64,000 nt of DNA from Pseudomonadota bacterium (GCA_023428645.1 JAEYXD010000232.1:16283-80282), one strand, 5' to 3'. Counted from the stretch's first letter, positions 45,701 to 55,703 are shown. Translations and numbers: made by a program. The notes: generated by a model not told the origin, from the letters alone.

Positions 45701-48700
45701 ATGGCCGAGGTTTCATCGCAAACGCTGCACATCGTCGCTCGCGAGCTCCAGAGCGAGATCAATGAAGCGCGCGCTGCGCTCGAGACGTTCGGCGAGCAGC
45801 AGGACAATCTCGCGTTGCTGCGCAAGTGCGCGGAGCATCTGCATTCCGTGCATGGCGCGCTGCGCATCTCGGAAGTGTACGGCGCGGCCCTGCTGGCTGA
45901 GGAAATGGGGCAGGTCACCCGTTATCTCATCGACAATTTCGCCGAGAAGCGCCATCTGGCGGAGGGCCTCGATGCGCTGATGCGCGCGATGGTGCAGCTG
46001 CCGACGTATCTCGAACGCGTGCTGAGCGGCGGCCGCGACATGGCGCTCGTGCTGTTGCCGCTGCTGAACGATCTGCGTGCCGTTCGCGGCCACGCCCTGC
46101 TGTCCGAAGGCACGCTGCTGCTCTTGAATCTGAGCTCCGATCAGCAGGCGAATCCGGTGCCGGCGGCGCCCGGCGAGGGCGGTCTCACCGTCGCGCAATG
46201 GGCGCGCAAGCTCCGCACCCGCTTCCAGCTCGGCTTGCTGGGCTGGATCAAGGGCGAGCGCATCGAGCAGAACCTCGAGACGTTGTCGCGCACGGCCGAG
46301 AAGATGGAGCAGATCGCGACGACGCAACCCGTGTTCCAGTTGTGGTGGGTCGTCGGCGCCGTGCTCGAAGCGATGCGCGAAGGCGGGCTCGAAGGCACGG
46401 CGTCCGTCAAGCGCCTGCTCGGCCAGGCCGACCGCGACCTCAAGCGCCTGTACGAGCAAGGCGAAGCTCGCTACGCCGACGCGCCGTCGCTCGAATTGCT
46501 CAACAACCTGCTGTACTACGTCGCGCGAGCGCGCAGCTCCGGAGCGCGGGTCACGGCCGTGCGGGCATCGTTCCGCCTGAGCGAGCTGCTGCCGGTCGAC
46601 GACCGGGTCGAGCAGGCGCGCGAAAGCCTGTCGGCGCCGTCCGTGAAGCTGATGAAGACGGTCGCCGCGGCCATCAAGGAAGACCTGAGCCGCGTCAAGG
46701 ACGCGCTCGACATGTTCGTGCGCCAGGGCGGCACGCAGATCGACGAACTCGTCCCGCAGCTCGAATTGCTGAAGAAGATCGCCGATACGCTCGGCGTGCT
46801 CGGTCTCGGCGAGCTGCGCGACAAGGTGCAAGGCGAGACGACGGATCTGCAAGCGATCGTCGAGGCGGGCAGCGCCGCGGGCGCGCAGGGGCGCTCGCCG
46901 GTCGACGAGGCGACGTTGCTGCGCATGGCGGCGACGTTGATCAAGGTCGAGGACAGTCTCGACGAGCAGCTCGTCGGCATGATCGTGCCGACGGACGAGC
47001 CGGCCGTGGCGAAGCCCACCGGCAGCGACGACGTCGAATTCCGCCAGGTCACCGAAGCCGTGCTGCGCGAGTGCATCGTCAACATGGCGCGCATCAAGGA
47101 AGCGATCGCACTGTCGATGGAGAAACCGCGCGAGGCGCAGGCGATCGAACAGATCCCGCAGCTCGTCCGCGGCATCACCGCCGGCCTGCTGATGTTGAAC
47201 AAGCCGCGCGTCGTGGAAGTGATGGAAGGCATCGACCGGGCGCTGCAGCAGTTCGTGCGCTCGGATGGCCTGACGCTGCCTGCCGAGGCGGTCGATCGGC
47301 TCGCCGATGCGATCGTCGCCGTCGAGTACTACATGGAGACGATCCAGGCCGGGCGCACCGATCCGTGGTACATGCTCGACAACGCGGAAGCGTGCCTGCG
47401 CTATCTCGCCGATACGCAGCCGGTGCCGCGCCTCGACGCATTCGATGCCGTGCAAGGCGACTACTCGCGGACGATCGCGATCGAGCCGTTGTCGGAAACG
47501 GTCGCCGCGCCGACGGAGCAGGAGAGCACCGCCGTTCTGCGCAAGCCGGTGACGAGCAGCCAAACGATCACGCAAGTCGCGCAGACCGCGACGACCGTTG
47601 CGCCGGCCGCGGCGCCAGCTGCGCGGGTGCCCCCGCCCGTGCCGACGGACCGCGAGATCGATCCGGAATTCCTCGAGCTGTTCATCGAGGAGGCGAAGGA
47701 CGAGATCGCGAAGCTCCAGCAATTCTTCCCGTTATGGGACGAAAACCCGCAGGACCTCGAAGCGCTCACGAACGTCCGCCGTTCGTTCCATACGCTCAAG
47801 GGCAGCGGCCGCATGGTCGGCGCGCAGCTCATCGGCGAGTTCGCCTGGGCCATCGAGAACTTGCTGAATCGCGTCATCAACAAGACGCTCGATCGCACGC
47901 CGGACATCATGACGCTGCTGCGCGAAGCGGTGGCCGCGGTGCCCGAGCTGGTCGAGCAGCTCGAAACGGGGCGCGATCCGCGCATCGATATCGTCAAGAC
48001 GATCGAACGGGCGCATACGCTCGCTGGCGGGCGTCCCGCTGGCGCGCCGGCACCGGGCGCGAGCTATACGGCGACGCCGCCGCGCGCGAACGTGGTGCCG
48101 AAGCCCGCGCCGGAGCCGCCGACGCTCGCGACCGCCGACGAGGCGAGTCTGCCGCCAGAAAAAAAAACAGCGCCAACGGCGCCGTCAAGCCCGGAACCGT
48201 TGGACCTCGACAGTCCGCCGGAATCCATCGAGCAGTCCCAGATGGACCCGGTGCTGCACGAAATCTACGCCAAAGAAACCGCGGGCCATCTCGCTACAAT
48301 CCGTGAGTTCATCGCCAGCTGCGAGATGATCGGAGCGCCGTATCCGGTAACCGAGGATCTCCATCGCTCGTGTCACACGTTGAGCGGCACGGCGAAGACC
48401 GCCGGCGCGCGCCACGGCATCAAGGTCGCCGAGCCGCTGAATCGTTTCATCCGCAAGCTGTTCGACAACTCTGTCGCGCTGTCCGAGCAAGGGCTCGACG
48501 TGCTGCGCGACGCGGTGAACGCGATCCAGCAGGTGATCGATCACATCAATGCCGACACGGGATTCTTTGCCTCCCACGATCACGTCGTCAGGCGCCTGCT
48601 CGAGCTGGAACACGCGGTCGACGCCGAGATCTCACGGCTTGCCGAGACGCTCGATGTCGCTGGTGCGACCACCGAAATGCCCGCGGTCCGCGAGGACATC

Positions 48701-51700
48701 GGCGGCGGCACGAGCGTCTTCGCGCAGGATGCGTTCCCAGCGCCATCGGTAGCGGCCTCGAACGACGCGGCGAGTGCCGACGGCGTCATCGAGTTCGATC
48801 CGGTCGATGCGAACGCGCTCGACATGCTGAATTGGAGCTTCGACAACTTGCCGCCGCCTCCGACGCCCGCGGCGGAAGCGATTGATTCGAGCGACTTCAC
48901 CGTGGACGTGCCGCTGCTCGAGGACGTGCAGGCCGAAGAAGTCCAGGAGCCGACGGTCACGCAACGCTCGCTGAAGGCGGCGACCCTCGCACCCGAATTG
49001 ATCGTCGAAACGTCGGCGTGGGCCGCGGAATTCGAGCCGCAGGTCCTGCCGCCCGATGGTTCACTCGATGCGACGCAGCTCGCTGCGGACGACGAAGGCG
49101 AGACGGTTCGAAGCATCGCCTTCGTTGCGCTCGAGAAGCCCGTGCCGGAGGTGGATGAGGCGATGCTCGCCCAGGCCTTCGCCGACATGCCGGAGGTCGC
49201 CACGGAAGCGACGAACGTGCAGCGTGCGCTTCCGGAAGAGATGCTCGCGGACGCCGGGCAGGCGCTGGCGCCGCACGAATCGGCAGACGGCGCCGAGATC
49301 GTGCTCGAAGGGCTCGAAGCCGCGGAGATCGAGCGCGTAGAGGTCGAGCCCGAAGCGATCGAGCTTGCAGCCGACGAGTCCGCAGAGAGCGAGCCCGGAA
49401 AGATCGAGTCTGAAGAGATCGAGTCTGAAGAGATCGAGTCTGAAGAGATCGAGTCTGAAGAGATCGTCATGGAGGCGCCGGCGGAGTTCGAAGCCGAGCG
49501 AGATTCGCCGCTCGATCTCGATCGACCGGTCGAATCCGAACCGACGGTGCAGTCCGATGCCCAGCCCGAAGCGAGCGCGGCAGGGTTGCCTGCGCCCGTC
49601 GCGGCCGTGCCGCCGCTCGCCGAGCCGATGGATGAAGCGCCCGAGCTGGACGAGGATTTCGACCCCGACGTCGCGGCGATCTTCACCGAGGAGGCGACCG
49701 AGCTGCTCGAAACGGCCGAGACCTCGCTCGGTTCGTGGCTGCGCGATCGCAACAACAACGCGCTCGTGTTCGAGCTCAAGCGCGTCGTGCACACCCTGAA
49801 GGGTGGCGCACGCATGGCTGGCCTGCGCGCGATGGGCGATTTGAGCCACGAGCTCGAAACGTTGATGGGCCTGGTCGAAGCAGGGCAGGTGCCCGCCGAG
49901 CCGCAAGTGTTCGACGTGCTGCAAGCGAGCCTCGACGAGCTGCACAGCATGCGCGACGTCGTCGCGAGCGGCGGCCGCTGCAAGCAGGCTCGCCATTTGC
50001 TCGGACGGATTCGCGCGCTGTGCGGCCATGAGCCAGCGGCCGACGCGCCAGCGCCGGTCGCGCAAGGCGCGACGACGCCAGTCCAAGCCCCGCAGTCCGT
50101 CGTCGCGCCGACGGCGAACGAATCGCCGGCTCAGGCCGACAGCGAGCCGGCAGCGATGGTCGCGGAACCGGCGGATGTCGCCGCGGACGATGTCGTCGCG
50201 CTGGCGGACGCCGCCTACGCGAGCCAAGGCGCCGGCGAGGCCGACGAGATCGAAGTCGAGTTCGGCGCGGACGAACTTGGCGCCGCGGCACCGCGTGCCT
50301 CGCTCGGCCTGCAGGATTCGCAGGCGGCCGCCGAGCCGCGGACGGCGTTCGATGTCGCCGCGATCGTGCCGGAGCTGCCGCCCGACACCGCGACCGAGCC
50401 GGCCGCGAGCGACGTGCAGCCGGCGCCGGCCTTGCCGCCGGGCCGCGAGCCCGTGGCGCAGGAGCGGCAGGAGTTCGCGCGCGTCGACGCCGACTTGCTC
50501 GACACGCTGCTGAACAACGCGGGCGAAGTGAGCATCTTCCGCTCGCGGCTCGAACAGCAGGTGAGCTCGATCGAGTTCAACCTGGCCGAGCTCGGTCGCA
50601 CCGTGACGCGCTTGAAGGATCAATTGCGCAAGATCGAGCTCGAGACCGAGGCGCAGATCCTGCATCGGCATCAAGAAGAGCATCCCGGCCGCGCGGACTT
50701 CGATCCGCTCGAGCTCGACCGCTACTCGACGATCCAGCAATTGACGCGCGCGTTTGCCGAATCGGTGAGCGACGTCGGCAGCATCGAAGGCTTGCTGGAG
50801 AATCTGACGCGCGAAGCGCAGAACCTGCTCCTGCAGCAGTCGCGGGTCGTCACGGAGCTGCAGAACGGGCTGATGCGCACGCGGATGGTGCCGTTCCAAC
50901 GGCACGTGCAGCGGTTGAGCCGGCTGGTCCGCCAGGTCGCGTCCGAAACGAACAAGAAGGCCGAGCTGGCCGTCACCGGCGCCTCGGGCGAGCTCGACCG
51001 CCAGGTGCTCGAGCGCATGCTGCCGCCGTTCGAGCACATGCTGCGCAATTCGATCGTGCACGGCATCGAGACGCCGGAGGAGCGCGCGGCGGCGGGCAAG
51101 CCCGAGAGCGGCACGATCAAGATCGGCCTGCATCGCGAAGGCGCGGAGATGGTCATCGTGCTCGAGGACGACGGCCGCGGCATCGACGTGAACGCCGTGC
51201 GCGAGCGCGCGCAACAGCGCGGGCTCGTGCAGCCTGGCCGCATGCTCACCGACGAGGAGGCAATGCAGCTCATCATGGAGCCGGGCTTCAGCACCGCGGA
51301 AAAGCTCACCCAGCACGCGGGCCGCGGAGTCGGCATGGACGTCGTCGTCGCGGAGATCAAGAAGCTCGGTGGCGCGCTGTTCACCGAGTCGGTGTTCGGC
51401 CGCGGCGTGAAGTTCACGATCCGCCTGCCGTTCACGCTCGCGATCACGCAGGCGCTCATCGTACGGACCGGCGAGGAACTGTACGCGCTGCCGCTGCCGA
51501 CCGTCGAAGGCGTCGCGCGCATTGCGCGCTCCGAAGTGCAGCGGCATCTGAGCGAAGAGACACCCACGTTCAATTACGGCGGGCAGGTGTACCGCCTGCA
51601 GCATCTGGGCGCGTTCATCGGCGGCGGTCCGTCGGCGCTGCCCGAAGCGGACGTGGCCGTGCCGCTGATCCTGATTCGAGCCGGCGAGCATTCGACCGCG

Positions 51701-52303
51701 CTCGTGACGGACGAACTCGTGGGCAGCCGCGAGATGGTCGTGAAATCGGTCGGCCCGCAGATCGCGGCGATCCGCGGCATCTCGGGTGCGACGATCCTTG
51801 GCGACGGCCGCATCGTCATCATTCTCGACATGGGTGCGCTCGTGCGGTCCGGCTGGCGGACGCGGACGGATCTCGAGCAGCAAGGGGCCGCCGTCGATCG
51901 TCGCGTGTTCGCGCTGGTCGTCGACGATTCGATCACGGTGCGCCGCGTGACGCAGCGCCTGCTCGAGCGCAATGGCATGCGTGTGATGACGGCGAAGGAC
52001 GGCGTCGATGCGTTGTCGATCCTGCAGGAACACATGCCCGACGTGATCCTGCTCGACATCGAAATGCCGCGCATGGACGGCTACGAGTTCGCGACCCAGG
52101 TGCGGTCAGACGTTCGCACGGCCGACATCCCCATCGTCATGATCACCTCGCGCGTCGGCGAGAAGCATCGCGCGCGCGCAATCGAGATCGGCGTGAACGA
52201 CTACCTCGGCAAGCCGTATCAAGAGAACCAATTGCTCGACGCGATCGAGCCGCTGGTCCAGGCGCGGCGCCGCGGCCATCCGCAAGCGGCGACGAGCCAC
52301 TAG
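45701..52303 (+). CDS. chpA: Pil-Chp hybrid histidine kinase ChpA
   Basis: A 2200-residue CheA-type kinase at the centre of twitching control. The first about 560 residues are the helical ChpA/FimL-like region. Clear Hpt domains follow with H-boxes FHTLKGSGRM (about residue 696), CHTLSGTAKT (about 891) and VHTLKGGARM (about 1363); they are separated by long acidic Pro/Ala/Glu-rich linkers. The dimerisation/ATPase core has RNSIVHGIETPEE, DDGRGIDVN and HAGRGVGMDVV (about 1780-1885). A CheW-like regulatory domain and a C-terminal receiver (VVDDSITVRR, LLDIEMPRMDG with Asp near 2116) complete it. Pseudomonas ChpA carries more phosphotransfer domains. A 15-bp tandem repeat lies in one linker. Confidence 0.96.
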   Translation: MAEVSSQTLHIVARELQSEINEARAALETFGEQQDNLALLRKCAEHLHSVHGALRISEVYGAALLAEEMGQVTRYLIDNFAEKRHLAEGLDALMRAMVQLPTYLERVLSGGRDMALVLLPLLNDLRAVRGHALLSEGTLLLLNLSSDQQANPVPAAPGEGGLTVAQWARKLRTRFQLGLLGWIKGERIEQNLETLSRTAEKMEQIATTQPVFQLWWVVGAVLEAMREGGLEGTASVKRLLGQADRDLKRLYEQGEARYADAPSLELLNNLLYYVARARSSGARVTAVRASFRLSELLPVDDRVEQARESLSAPSVKLMKTVAAAIKEDLSRVKDALDMFVRQGGTQIDELVPQLELLKKIADTLGVLGLGELRDKVQGETTDLQAIVEAGSAAGAQGRSPVDEATLLRMAATLIKVEDSLDEQLVGMIVPTDEPAVAKPTGSDDVEFRQVTEAVLRECIVNMARIKEAIALSMEKPREAQAIEQIPQLVRGITAGLLMLNKPRVVEVMEGIDRALQQFVRSDGLTLPAEAVDRLADAIVAVEYYMETIQAGRTDPWYMLDNAEACLRYLADTQPVPRLDAFDAVQGDYSRTIAIEPLSETVAAPTEQESTAVLRKPVTSSQTITQVAQTATTVAPAAAPAARVPPPVPTDREIDPEFLELFIEEAKDEIAKLQQFFPLWDENPQDLEALTNVRRSFHTLKGSGRMVGAQLIGEFAWAIENLLNRVINKTLDRTPDIMTLLREAVAAVPELVEQLETGRDPRIDIVKTIERAHTLAGGRPAGAPAPGASYTATPPRANVVPKPAPEPPTLATADEASLPPEKKTAPTAPSSPEPLDLDSPPESIEQSQMDPVLHEIYAKETAGHLATIREFIASCEMIGAPYPVTEDLHRSCHTLSGTAKTAGARHGIKVAEPLNRFIRKLFDNSVALSEQGLDVLRDAVNAIQQVIDHINADTGFFASHDHVVRRLLELEHAVDAEISRLAETLDVAGATTEMPAVREDIGGGTSVFAQDAFPAPSVAASNDAASADGVIEFDPVDANALDMLNWSFDNLPPPPTPAAEAIDSSDFTVDVPLLEDVQAEEVQEPTVTQRSLKAATLAPELIVETSAWAAEFEPQVLPPDGSLDATQLAADDEGETVRSIAFVALEKPVPEVDEAMLAQAFADMPEVATEATNVQRALPEEMLADAGQALAPHESADGAEIVLEGLEAAEIERVEVEPEAIELAADESAESEPGKIESEEIESEEIESEEIESEEIVMEAPAEFEAERDSPLDLDRPVESEPTVQSDAQPEASAAGLPAPVAAVPPLAEPMDEAPELDEDFDPDVAAIFTEEATELLETAETSLGSWLRDRNNNALVFELKRVVHTLKGGARMAGLRAMGDLSHELETLMGLVEAGQVPAEPQVFDVLQASLDELHSMRDVVASGGRCKQARHLLGRIRALCGHEPAADAPAPVAQGATTPVQAPQSVVAPTANESPAQADSEPAAMVAEPADVAADDVVALADAAYASQGAGEADEIEVEFGADELGAAAPRASLGLQDSQAAAEPRTAFDVAAIVPELPPDTATEPAASDVQPAPALPPGREPVAQERQEFARVDADLLDTLLNNAGEVSIFRSRLEQQVSSIEFNLAELGRTVTRLKDQLRKIELETEAQILHRHQEEHPGRADFDPLELDRYSTIQQLTRAFAESVSDVGSIEGLLENLTREAQNLLLQQSRVVTELQNGLMRTRMVPFQRHVQRLSRLVRQVASETNKKAELAVTGASGELDRQVLERMLPPFEHMLRNSIVHGIETPEERAAAGKPESGTIKIGLHREGAEMVIVLEDDGRGIDVNAVRERAQQRGLVQPGRMLTDEEAMQLIMEPGFSTAEKLTQHAGRGVGMDVVVAEIKKLGGALFTESVFGRGVKFTIRLPFTLAITQALIVRTGEELYALPLPTVEGVARIARSEVQRHLSEETPTFNYGGQVYRLQHLGAFIGGGPSALPEADVAVPLILIRAGEHSTALVTDELVGSREMVVKSVGPQIAAIRGISGATILGDGRIVIILDMGALVRSGWRTRTDLEQQGAAVDRRVFALVVDDSITVRRVTQRLLERNGMRVMTAKDGVDALSILQEHMPDVILLDIEMPRMDGYEFATQVRSDVRTADIPIVMITSRVGEKHRARAIEIGVNDYLGKPYQENQLLDAIEPLVQARRRGHPQAATSH
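49401..49460 (+). repeat. 15-bp tandem repeat inside chpA (4 copies)
   Basis: Four perfect copies of AGATCGAGTCTGAAG plus a six-base partial copy. In frame it encodes repeats of Ile-Glu-Ser-Glu-Glu in the acidic linker before the third clear Hpt domain. The unit is a multiple of three, so copy changes would lengthen or shorten the linker without a frameshift. Confidence 0.95.
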
Positions 52304-52327
52304 CACCACCGGCGTCTGGAAGCGCAT

Positions 52328-52795
52328 ATGGAAGACTCGCACGAACTCTACAGTCTGCTCGTTCCGCTCGCGCAGGAGCGCCTGATCGTGCCACGCGCCT
52401 GCGTGGCCGAAGTGGTCACATGGCAGCAGCCGGAAGCCGTCGAAGGTACGCCGGCCTGGTATCTCGGTACGATCAGCTGGAGCGGGCGCGCGGTGCCGGT
52501 CGTCTCGTTCGAAGGCTTGTGCGGTCAACAGACGCCGCCGCCCACCAGCCGTACGCGCATCCTGATCTTCGTCGGCCTGAGCAGTCAGGTCACCAGCGGC
52601 TATTTCGGACTCATCACGCAGGGGTTTCCGCAGCTCGTTCGTGTCAATCCCGACGTCGTGAAGGCCGATCCGAGCCGCACGTTCTCCGAGCGCGGCCCGG
52701 TGTTGTGCCAGGTGCGCATGTTGAACGAGTCGCCATTGATCCCGGACTTCGACTGCATCGAGCAGATGATCAGCGAGGAATCGCGCGCGGCGTAA
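52328..52795 (+). CDS. chpC: CheW-like protein ChpC
   Basis: A second CheW-fold adaptor, 155 residues, 24 bases after chpA. It begins YSLLVPLAQERLIVPRACVAEVV and shows WYLGTISWSGRAVPVVSFEGLCG, matching the ChpC branch of CheW proteins. In Pseudomonas it may connect extra inputs to ChpA. The chpB methylesterase gene that sits between chpA and chpC there is absent here. Confidence 0.85.
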   Translation: MEDSHELYSLLVPLAQERLIVPRACVAEVVTWQQPEAVEGTPAWYLGTISWSGRAVPVVSFEGLCGQQTPPPTSRTRILIFVGLSSQVTSGYFGLITQGFPQLVRVNPDVVKADPSRTFSERGPVLCQVRMLNESPLIPDFDCIEQMISEESRAA

Positions 52796-53018
52796 TCGCG
52801 GCCGCCGCGCCGTCCGGCGCTTCCTTCAGGCTCCCCCGCGAGCCCACCTCGATTGCCGCCGTTGCGGCTTCAACATAATCGTTCCCGCGCGTTGTGCGCT
52901 CCGTCACAACGCTGTCGCTGAATGCCGCGCCCGCGCGCGCGCCGCTCATCTTTCGCCGACACGTGCCGATGCAAGGGCGAGGGACGGCACGAGCAATCAT
53001 TCAGGGTGATTCGGGACG

Positions 53019-54224
53019 ATGCTGAAGAAGATCCCCACGTCGCAAGTCGAGCTCGAGATGTTCATCCATTCCGTCGAGGGACCATGGCTGCGGCATGCGC
53101 TGTGGAGGACGCGCTTTCTGATCAAGGACGAGAAGATGCTGGCGACCGTCCGTGAGTGCGGTGCGCAGGAATGCTGGATCGATACCTCGAAGGGCCGCGA
53201 CGTGCCGCGGGCGCCGCAGATCGTGGCACAGCCGCAGTCGCCGCCGGCCGCGAGCGCCGCGCCGAAGCCGAGCATGCGCAAATCGATGGCCGATGAGTTG
53301 CACGCCGCGACGCGCATTCTCGAACATTCCAAAGCGACCGTCGTCGCGATGTTCACCGAAGCCCGCATGGGCAATGCGGTGCACACGAGCGAATGCGCGC
53401 CGCTCGTGAACGACATCGTCCATTCCGTCGACCGCAATGCCGACGCGCTGATCAGCCTGTGTCGATTGAAGGCGGCCGACGAGTACACGTACATGCACTC
53501 CGTGTCGGTGTGCGCGTTGATGGTGGCGCTCGGTCGGCAGCTCGGCCTCGACGATGCAGCGTGCCGCGATGCCGGCATGGCGGGGCTGCTGCACGACATC
53601 GGCAAGGCGGCGATGCCTCAGGATGTCCTCAACAAGCCGGGCAAGCTCACGGACGACGAGTTCGCGATCATCAAGTCGCATCCCGTGCGCGGTCACGAGA
53701 TGCTGCTGGCAAGCGGCGTCGACAACGAACGGGTGCTCGATGTCGCCCGGCATCATCATGAGCGGATCGATGGCACGGGCTACCCCGACCGGCTGCCGCC
53801 CGAGGAGCTTTCGCTGATCGCTCGCATGAGCGCCGTATGCGACGTCTACGACGCGATCACCTCGAACCGCCCGTACAAGGCGGGCTGGGACCCCGCGGAG
53901 TCGATTGCCCGCATGGCGTCATGGCAAGGCCACTTCGATCAGACGGTATTGCAGACATTCGTCAAGACGATCGGCATCTATCCGGTCGGCTCGCTCGTGC
54001 GCATGAGCTCCGGCAAGCTCGGCGTGGTCGTCGAGCAGAATCCGAAGAAACTGACGGCCCCGAAGGTGAAGTTGTTCTTCTCGACGAAGTCGGGAATGCC
54101 GCTCGTCCCGAAGTTGGTCGATCTGGCTGAATCCCACGTCACCGACCGGATCGTCGCACGCGAGCCCGCCGAGAAGTGGAGCTTCGGCTACCTCACCGAT
54201 CTGTGGGCCAATCACGTCGCGTGA
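53019..54224 (+). CDS. HD-GYP domain cyclic-di-GMP phosphodiesterase
   Basis: A 401-residue protein: an N-terminal DUF3391-like domain (MLKKIPTSQVELEMFIHSVEG to about residue 65), a linker and an HD-GYP domain. The HD-GYP motifs are complete: LLHDIGKAAMPQDVLNKPG, the HHHERIDGTGYPDRL segment, and DVYDAITSNRPYK. It should break down c-di-GMP in the cytoplasm. It lies 223 bases after chpC in the same direction, so c-di-GMP turnover may be linked to the twitching system and perhaps to the PilZ protein at 775-1173; that link is inference. Confidence 0.93.
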   Translation: MLKKIPTSQVELEMFIHSVEGPWLRHALWRTRFLIKDEKMLATVRECGAQECWIDTSKGRDVPRAPQIVAQPQSPPAASAAPKPSMRKSMADELHAATRILEHSKATVVAMFTEARMGNAVHTSECAPLVNDIVHSVDRNADALISLCRLKAADEYTYMHSVSVCALMVALGRQLGLDDAACRDAGMAGLLHDIGKAAMPQDVLNKPGKLTDDEFAIIKSHPVRGHEMLLASGVDNERVLDVARHHHERIDGTGYPDRLPPEELSLIARMSAVCDVYDAITSNRPYKAGWDPAESIARMASWQGHFDQTVLQTFVKTIGIYPVGSLVRMSSGKLGVVVEQNPKKLTAPKVKLFFSTKSGMPLVPKLVDLAESHVTDRIVAREPAEKWSFGYLTDLWANHVA

Positions 54225-54230
54225 GCAAGC

Positions 54231-54965
54231 TCACTGCAGATCGCCCCACAGCGCCTGCAACACCGTCAGCGCGACGACGGCCGCGGTCTCGGTGCGCAGG
54301 ATGCGCGGGCCCAAGCGTACCGGCATGAAGCCGGCCTTTTCGGCCGCGACGAGTTCGTCGTCTTGGAGTCCGCCTTCGGGTCCGATCAAGAGATCGACCT
54401 TCGAGGGCAAGCTTGCGATGCCCGCGAGCGAGCCGGGAGCCGTCGGACTGAGGACGAGGCGCATGCCGTCCTTGCGGACGTTCGCGAAATAGTCGCGCAA
54501 GGACGTCGCCGGGCTGACGACGGGCACGCGCGCGCGGCCGCTTTGCTCGCACGCGCCAATGACGATGCCGCGCCAATGCGCGTGTTTCTTCTCCACCTGC
54601 TTGTCATCGAGGCGGACGACGCTGCGTGCCGTCAATACTGGTGCAATCGCCGCGACCCCGAGCTCCGTCGCCTTCTGCAACGTCCAGTCCATGCGCTCGC
54701 CGCGCGACACCCCTTGTACGAGCGTGATACGCAATGGGGATTCGGTCGTCGCTTGTGCCTGAGTGCCAAGCACGACCGTGACCGCGTCGCCTTGGACCTG
54801 GGTGATCTCCGCTTGGAATTCCCTGCCCGTGCCGTCGAACACGCGCAAGGGCGCACCCTCCCGCATGCGCAAGACGCGCGCGACGTGATAAGCGCCAGCC
54901 ACGGGCAGCGCGACGTGCGCGCCCGTTTGCAGCGGACCTTCGCAATAGATTCGGTTGACTCGCAT
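54231..54965 (-). CDS. rsmE: 16S rRNA (uracil-1498-N3)-methyltransferase
   Basis: SPOUT-fold enzyme that methylates U1498 of 16S rRNA. It has 244 residues, the standard length. Signatures are MRVNRIYCEG at the start, VSRGERMDWTLQKATELGV, and the C-terminal knot LLIGPEGGLQDDELVAAEKAGF with LRTETAAVVAL. The frame is open upstream, but the ATG at 54963-54965 matches the family start. It is convergent with the HD-GYP gene, ending 6 bases from it. Confidence 0.96.
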   Translation of the reverse strand: MRVNRIYCEGPLQTGAHVALPVAGAYHVARVLRMREGAPLRVFDGTGREFQAEITQVQGDAVTVVLGTQAQATTESPLRITLVQGVSRGERMDWTLQKATELGVAAIAPVLTARSVVRLDDKQVEKKHAHWRGIVIGACEQSGRARVPVVSPATSLRDYFANVRKDGMRLVLSPTAPGSLAGIASLPSKVDLLIGPEGGLQDDELVAAEKAGFMPVRLGPRILRTETAAVVALTVLQALWGDLQ

Positions 54966-55103
54966 GGACCTCGAACCGTGTGAGCATGACGGCAGCAGTT
55001 CCGCGATTCTACCGCTGATAAGCAAACGGCGTTCCAGTTCGACGGTGCGTTCGTCGCTTGCGAGCGAGGCGGGCATGGGCGCGCTTGTGCAATCATTGCG
55101 CCC

Positions 55104-55703
55104 ATGTACCGTTCAGCGATTGCTAATGTGCTCGATCCTGGCGCCGTCGACGTGAGCGCGGGGTTGTTGCGGCGCGCGCGGTTCGTGCCGTCGCCGAACC
55201 ATGACGAGCGACCCGCCGGCGCGGAGCTCGAATTGATCGTGGTTCACGGCATCAGCCTGCCGCCCGGCGAGTACGGCGGCCCATGGATCGAGCGCCTGTT
55301 CACGAATTCGTTGCCGCCGGACGAGCACCCGTACTTCGCGACGATCGCATTGCTGACGGTTTCGGCGCATCTCTTGATCAGGCGCGACGGGCACATCGTG
55401 CAATACGTGCCGTTTCACCAGCGCGCATGGCATGCGGGCCAGTCGAGTTATCGGGGCCGCGAGCGCTGCAATGATTTTTCGATCGGCATCGAGCTCGAAG
55501 GCGCGGACACCGAGCCGTACGAGCCGGTGCAGTACCGCCTGCTTGCCGACACGATTCTGACGCTGTGCGATGCCTATCCCACGCTCTCGACCGAACGCGT
55601 CGTCGGGCACAGCGACATCGCGCCGGGACGCAAGAGCGATCCGGGCATCGCATTCGATTGGCCGCGGTTGCGCGCGCTGCTGCGGATGCGTGATCAGCTG
55701 TGA
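55104..55703 (+). CDS. ampD: 1,6-anhydro-N-acetylmuramyl-L-alanine amidase AmpD
   Basis: Cytoplasmic zinc amidase of peptidoglycan recycling that removes the peptide from anhydro-MurNAc-peptides made by lytic transglycosylases such as MltD. It has 199 residues. The zinc ligands are in IVVHGISLP, AWHAG and VGHSDIAPGRKSDPG; CNDFSIGIELEG lines the active site. The stop overlaps the ATG of the next gene by one base. Confidence 0.95.
   Translation: MYRSAIANVLDPGAVDVSAGLLRRARFVPSPNHDERPAGAELELIVVHGISLPPGEYGGPWIERLFTNSLPPDEHPYFATIALLTVSAHLLIRRDGHIVQYVPFHQRAWHAGQSSYRGRERCNDFSIGIELEGADTEPYEPVQYRLLADTILTLCDAYPTLSTERVVGHSDIAPGRKSDPGIAFDWPRLRALLRMRDQL

Noticed and set aside
49401..49460. Phase-variable on/off switch in chpA
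   Set aside because: The repeat unit is 15 bases, so gain or loss keeps the reading frame and could only change linker length.
49061..52033. A 990-codon open frame antisense to chpA, and other long antisense frames (for example 1622-3619, 19607-21328, 61631-63097)
   Set aside because: These are shadows of real genes created by high GC at third positions. They are rich in R, H, D and A without domain logic, and lie wholly over well-supported genes on the other strand or in another frame.
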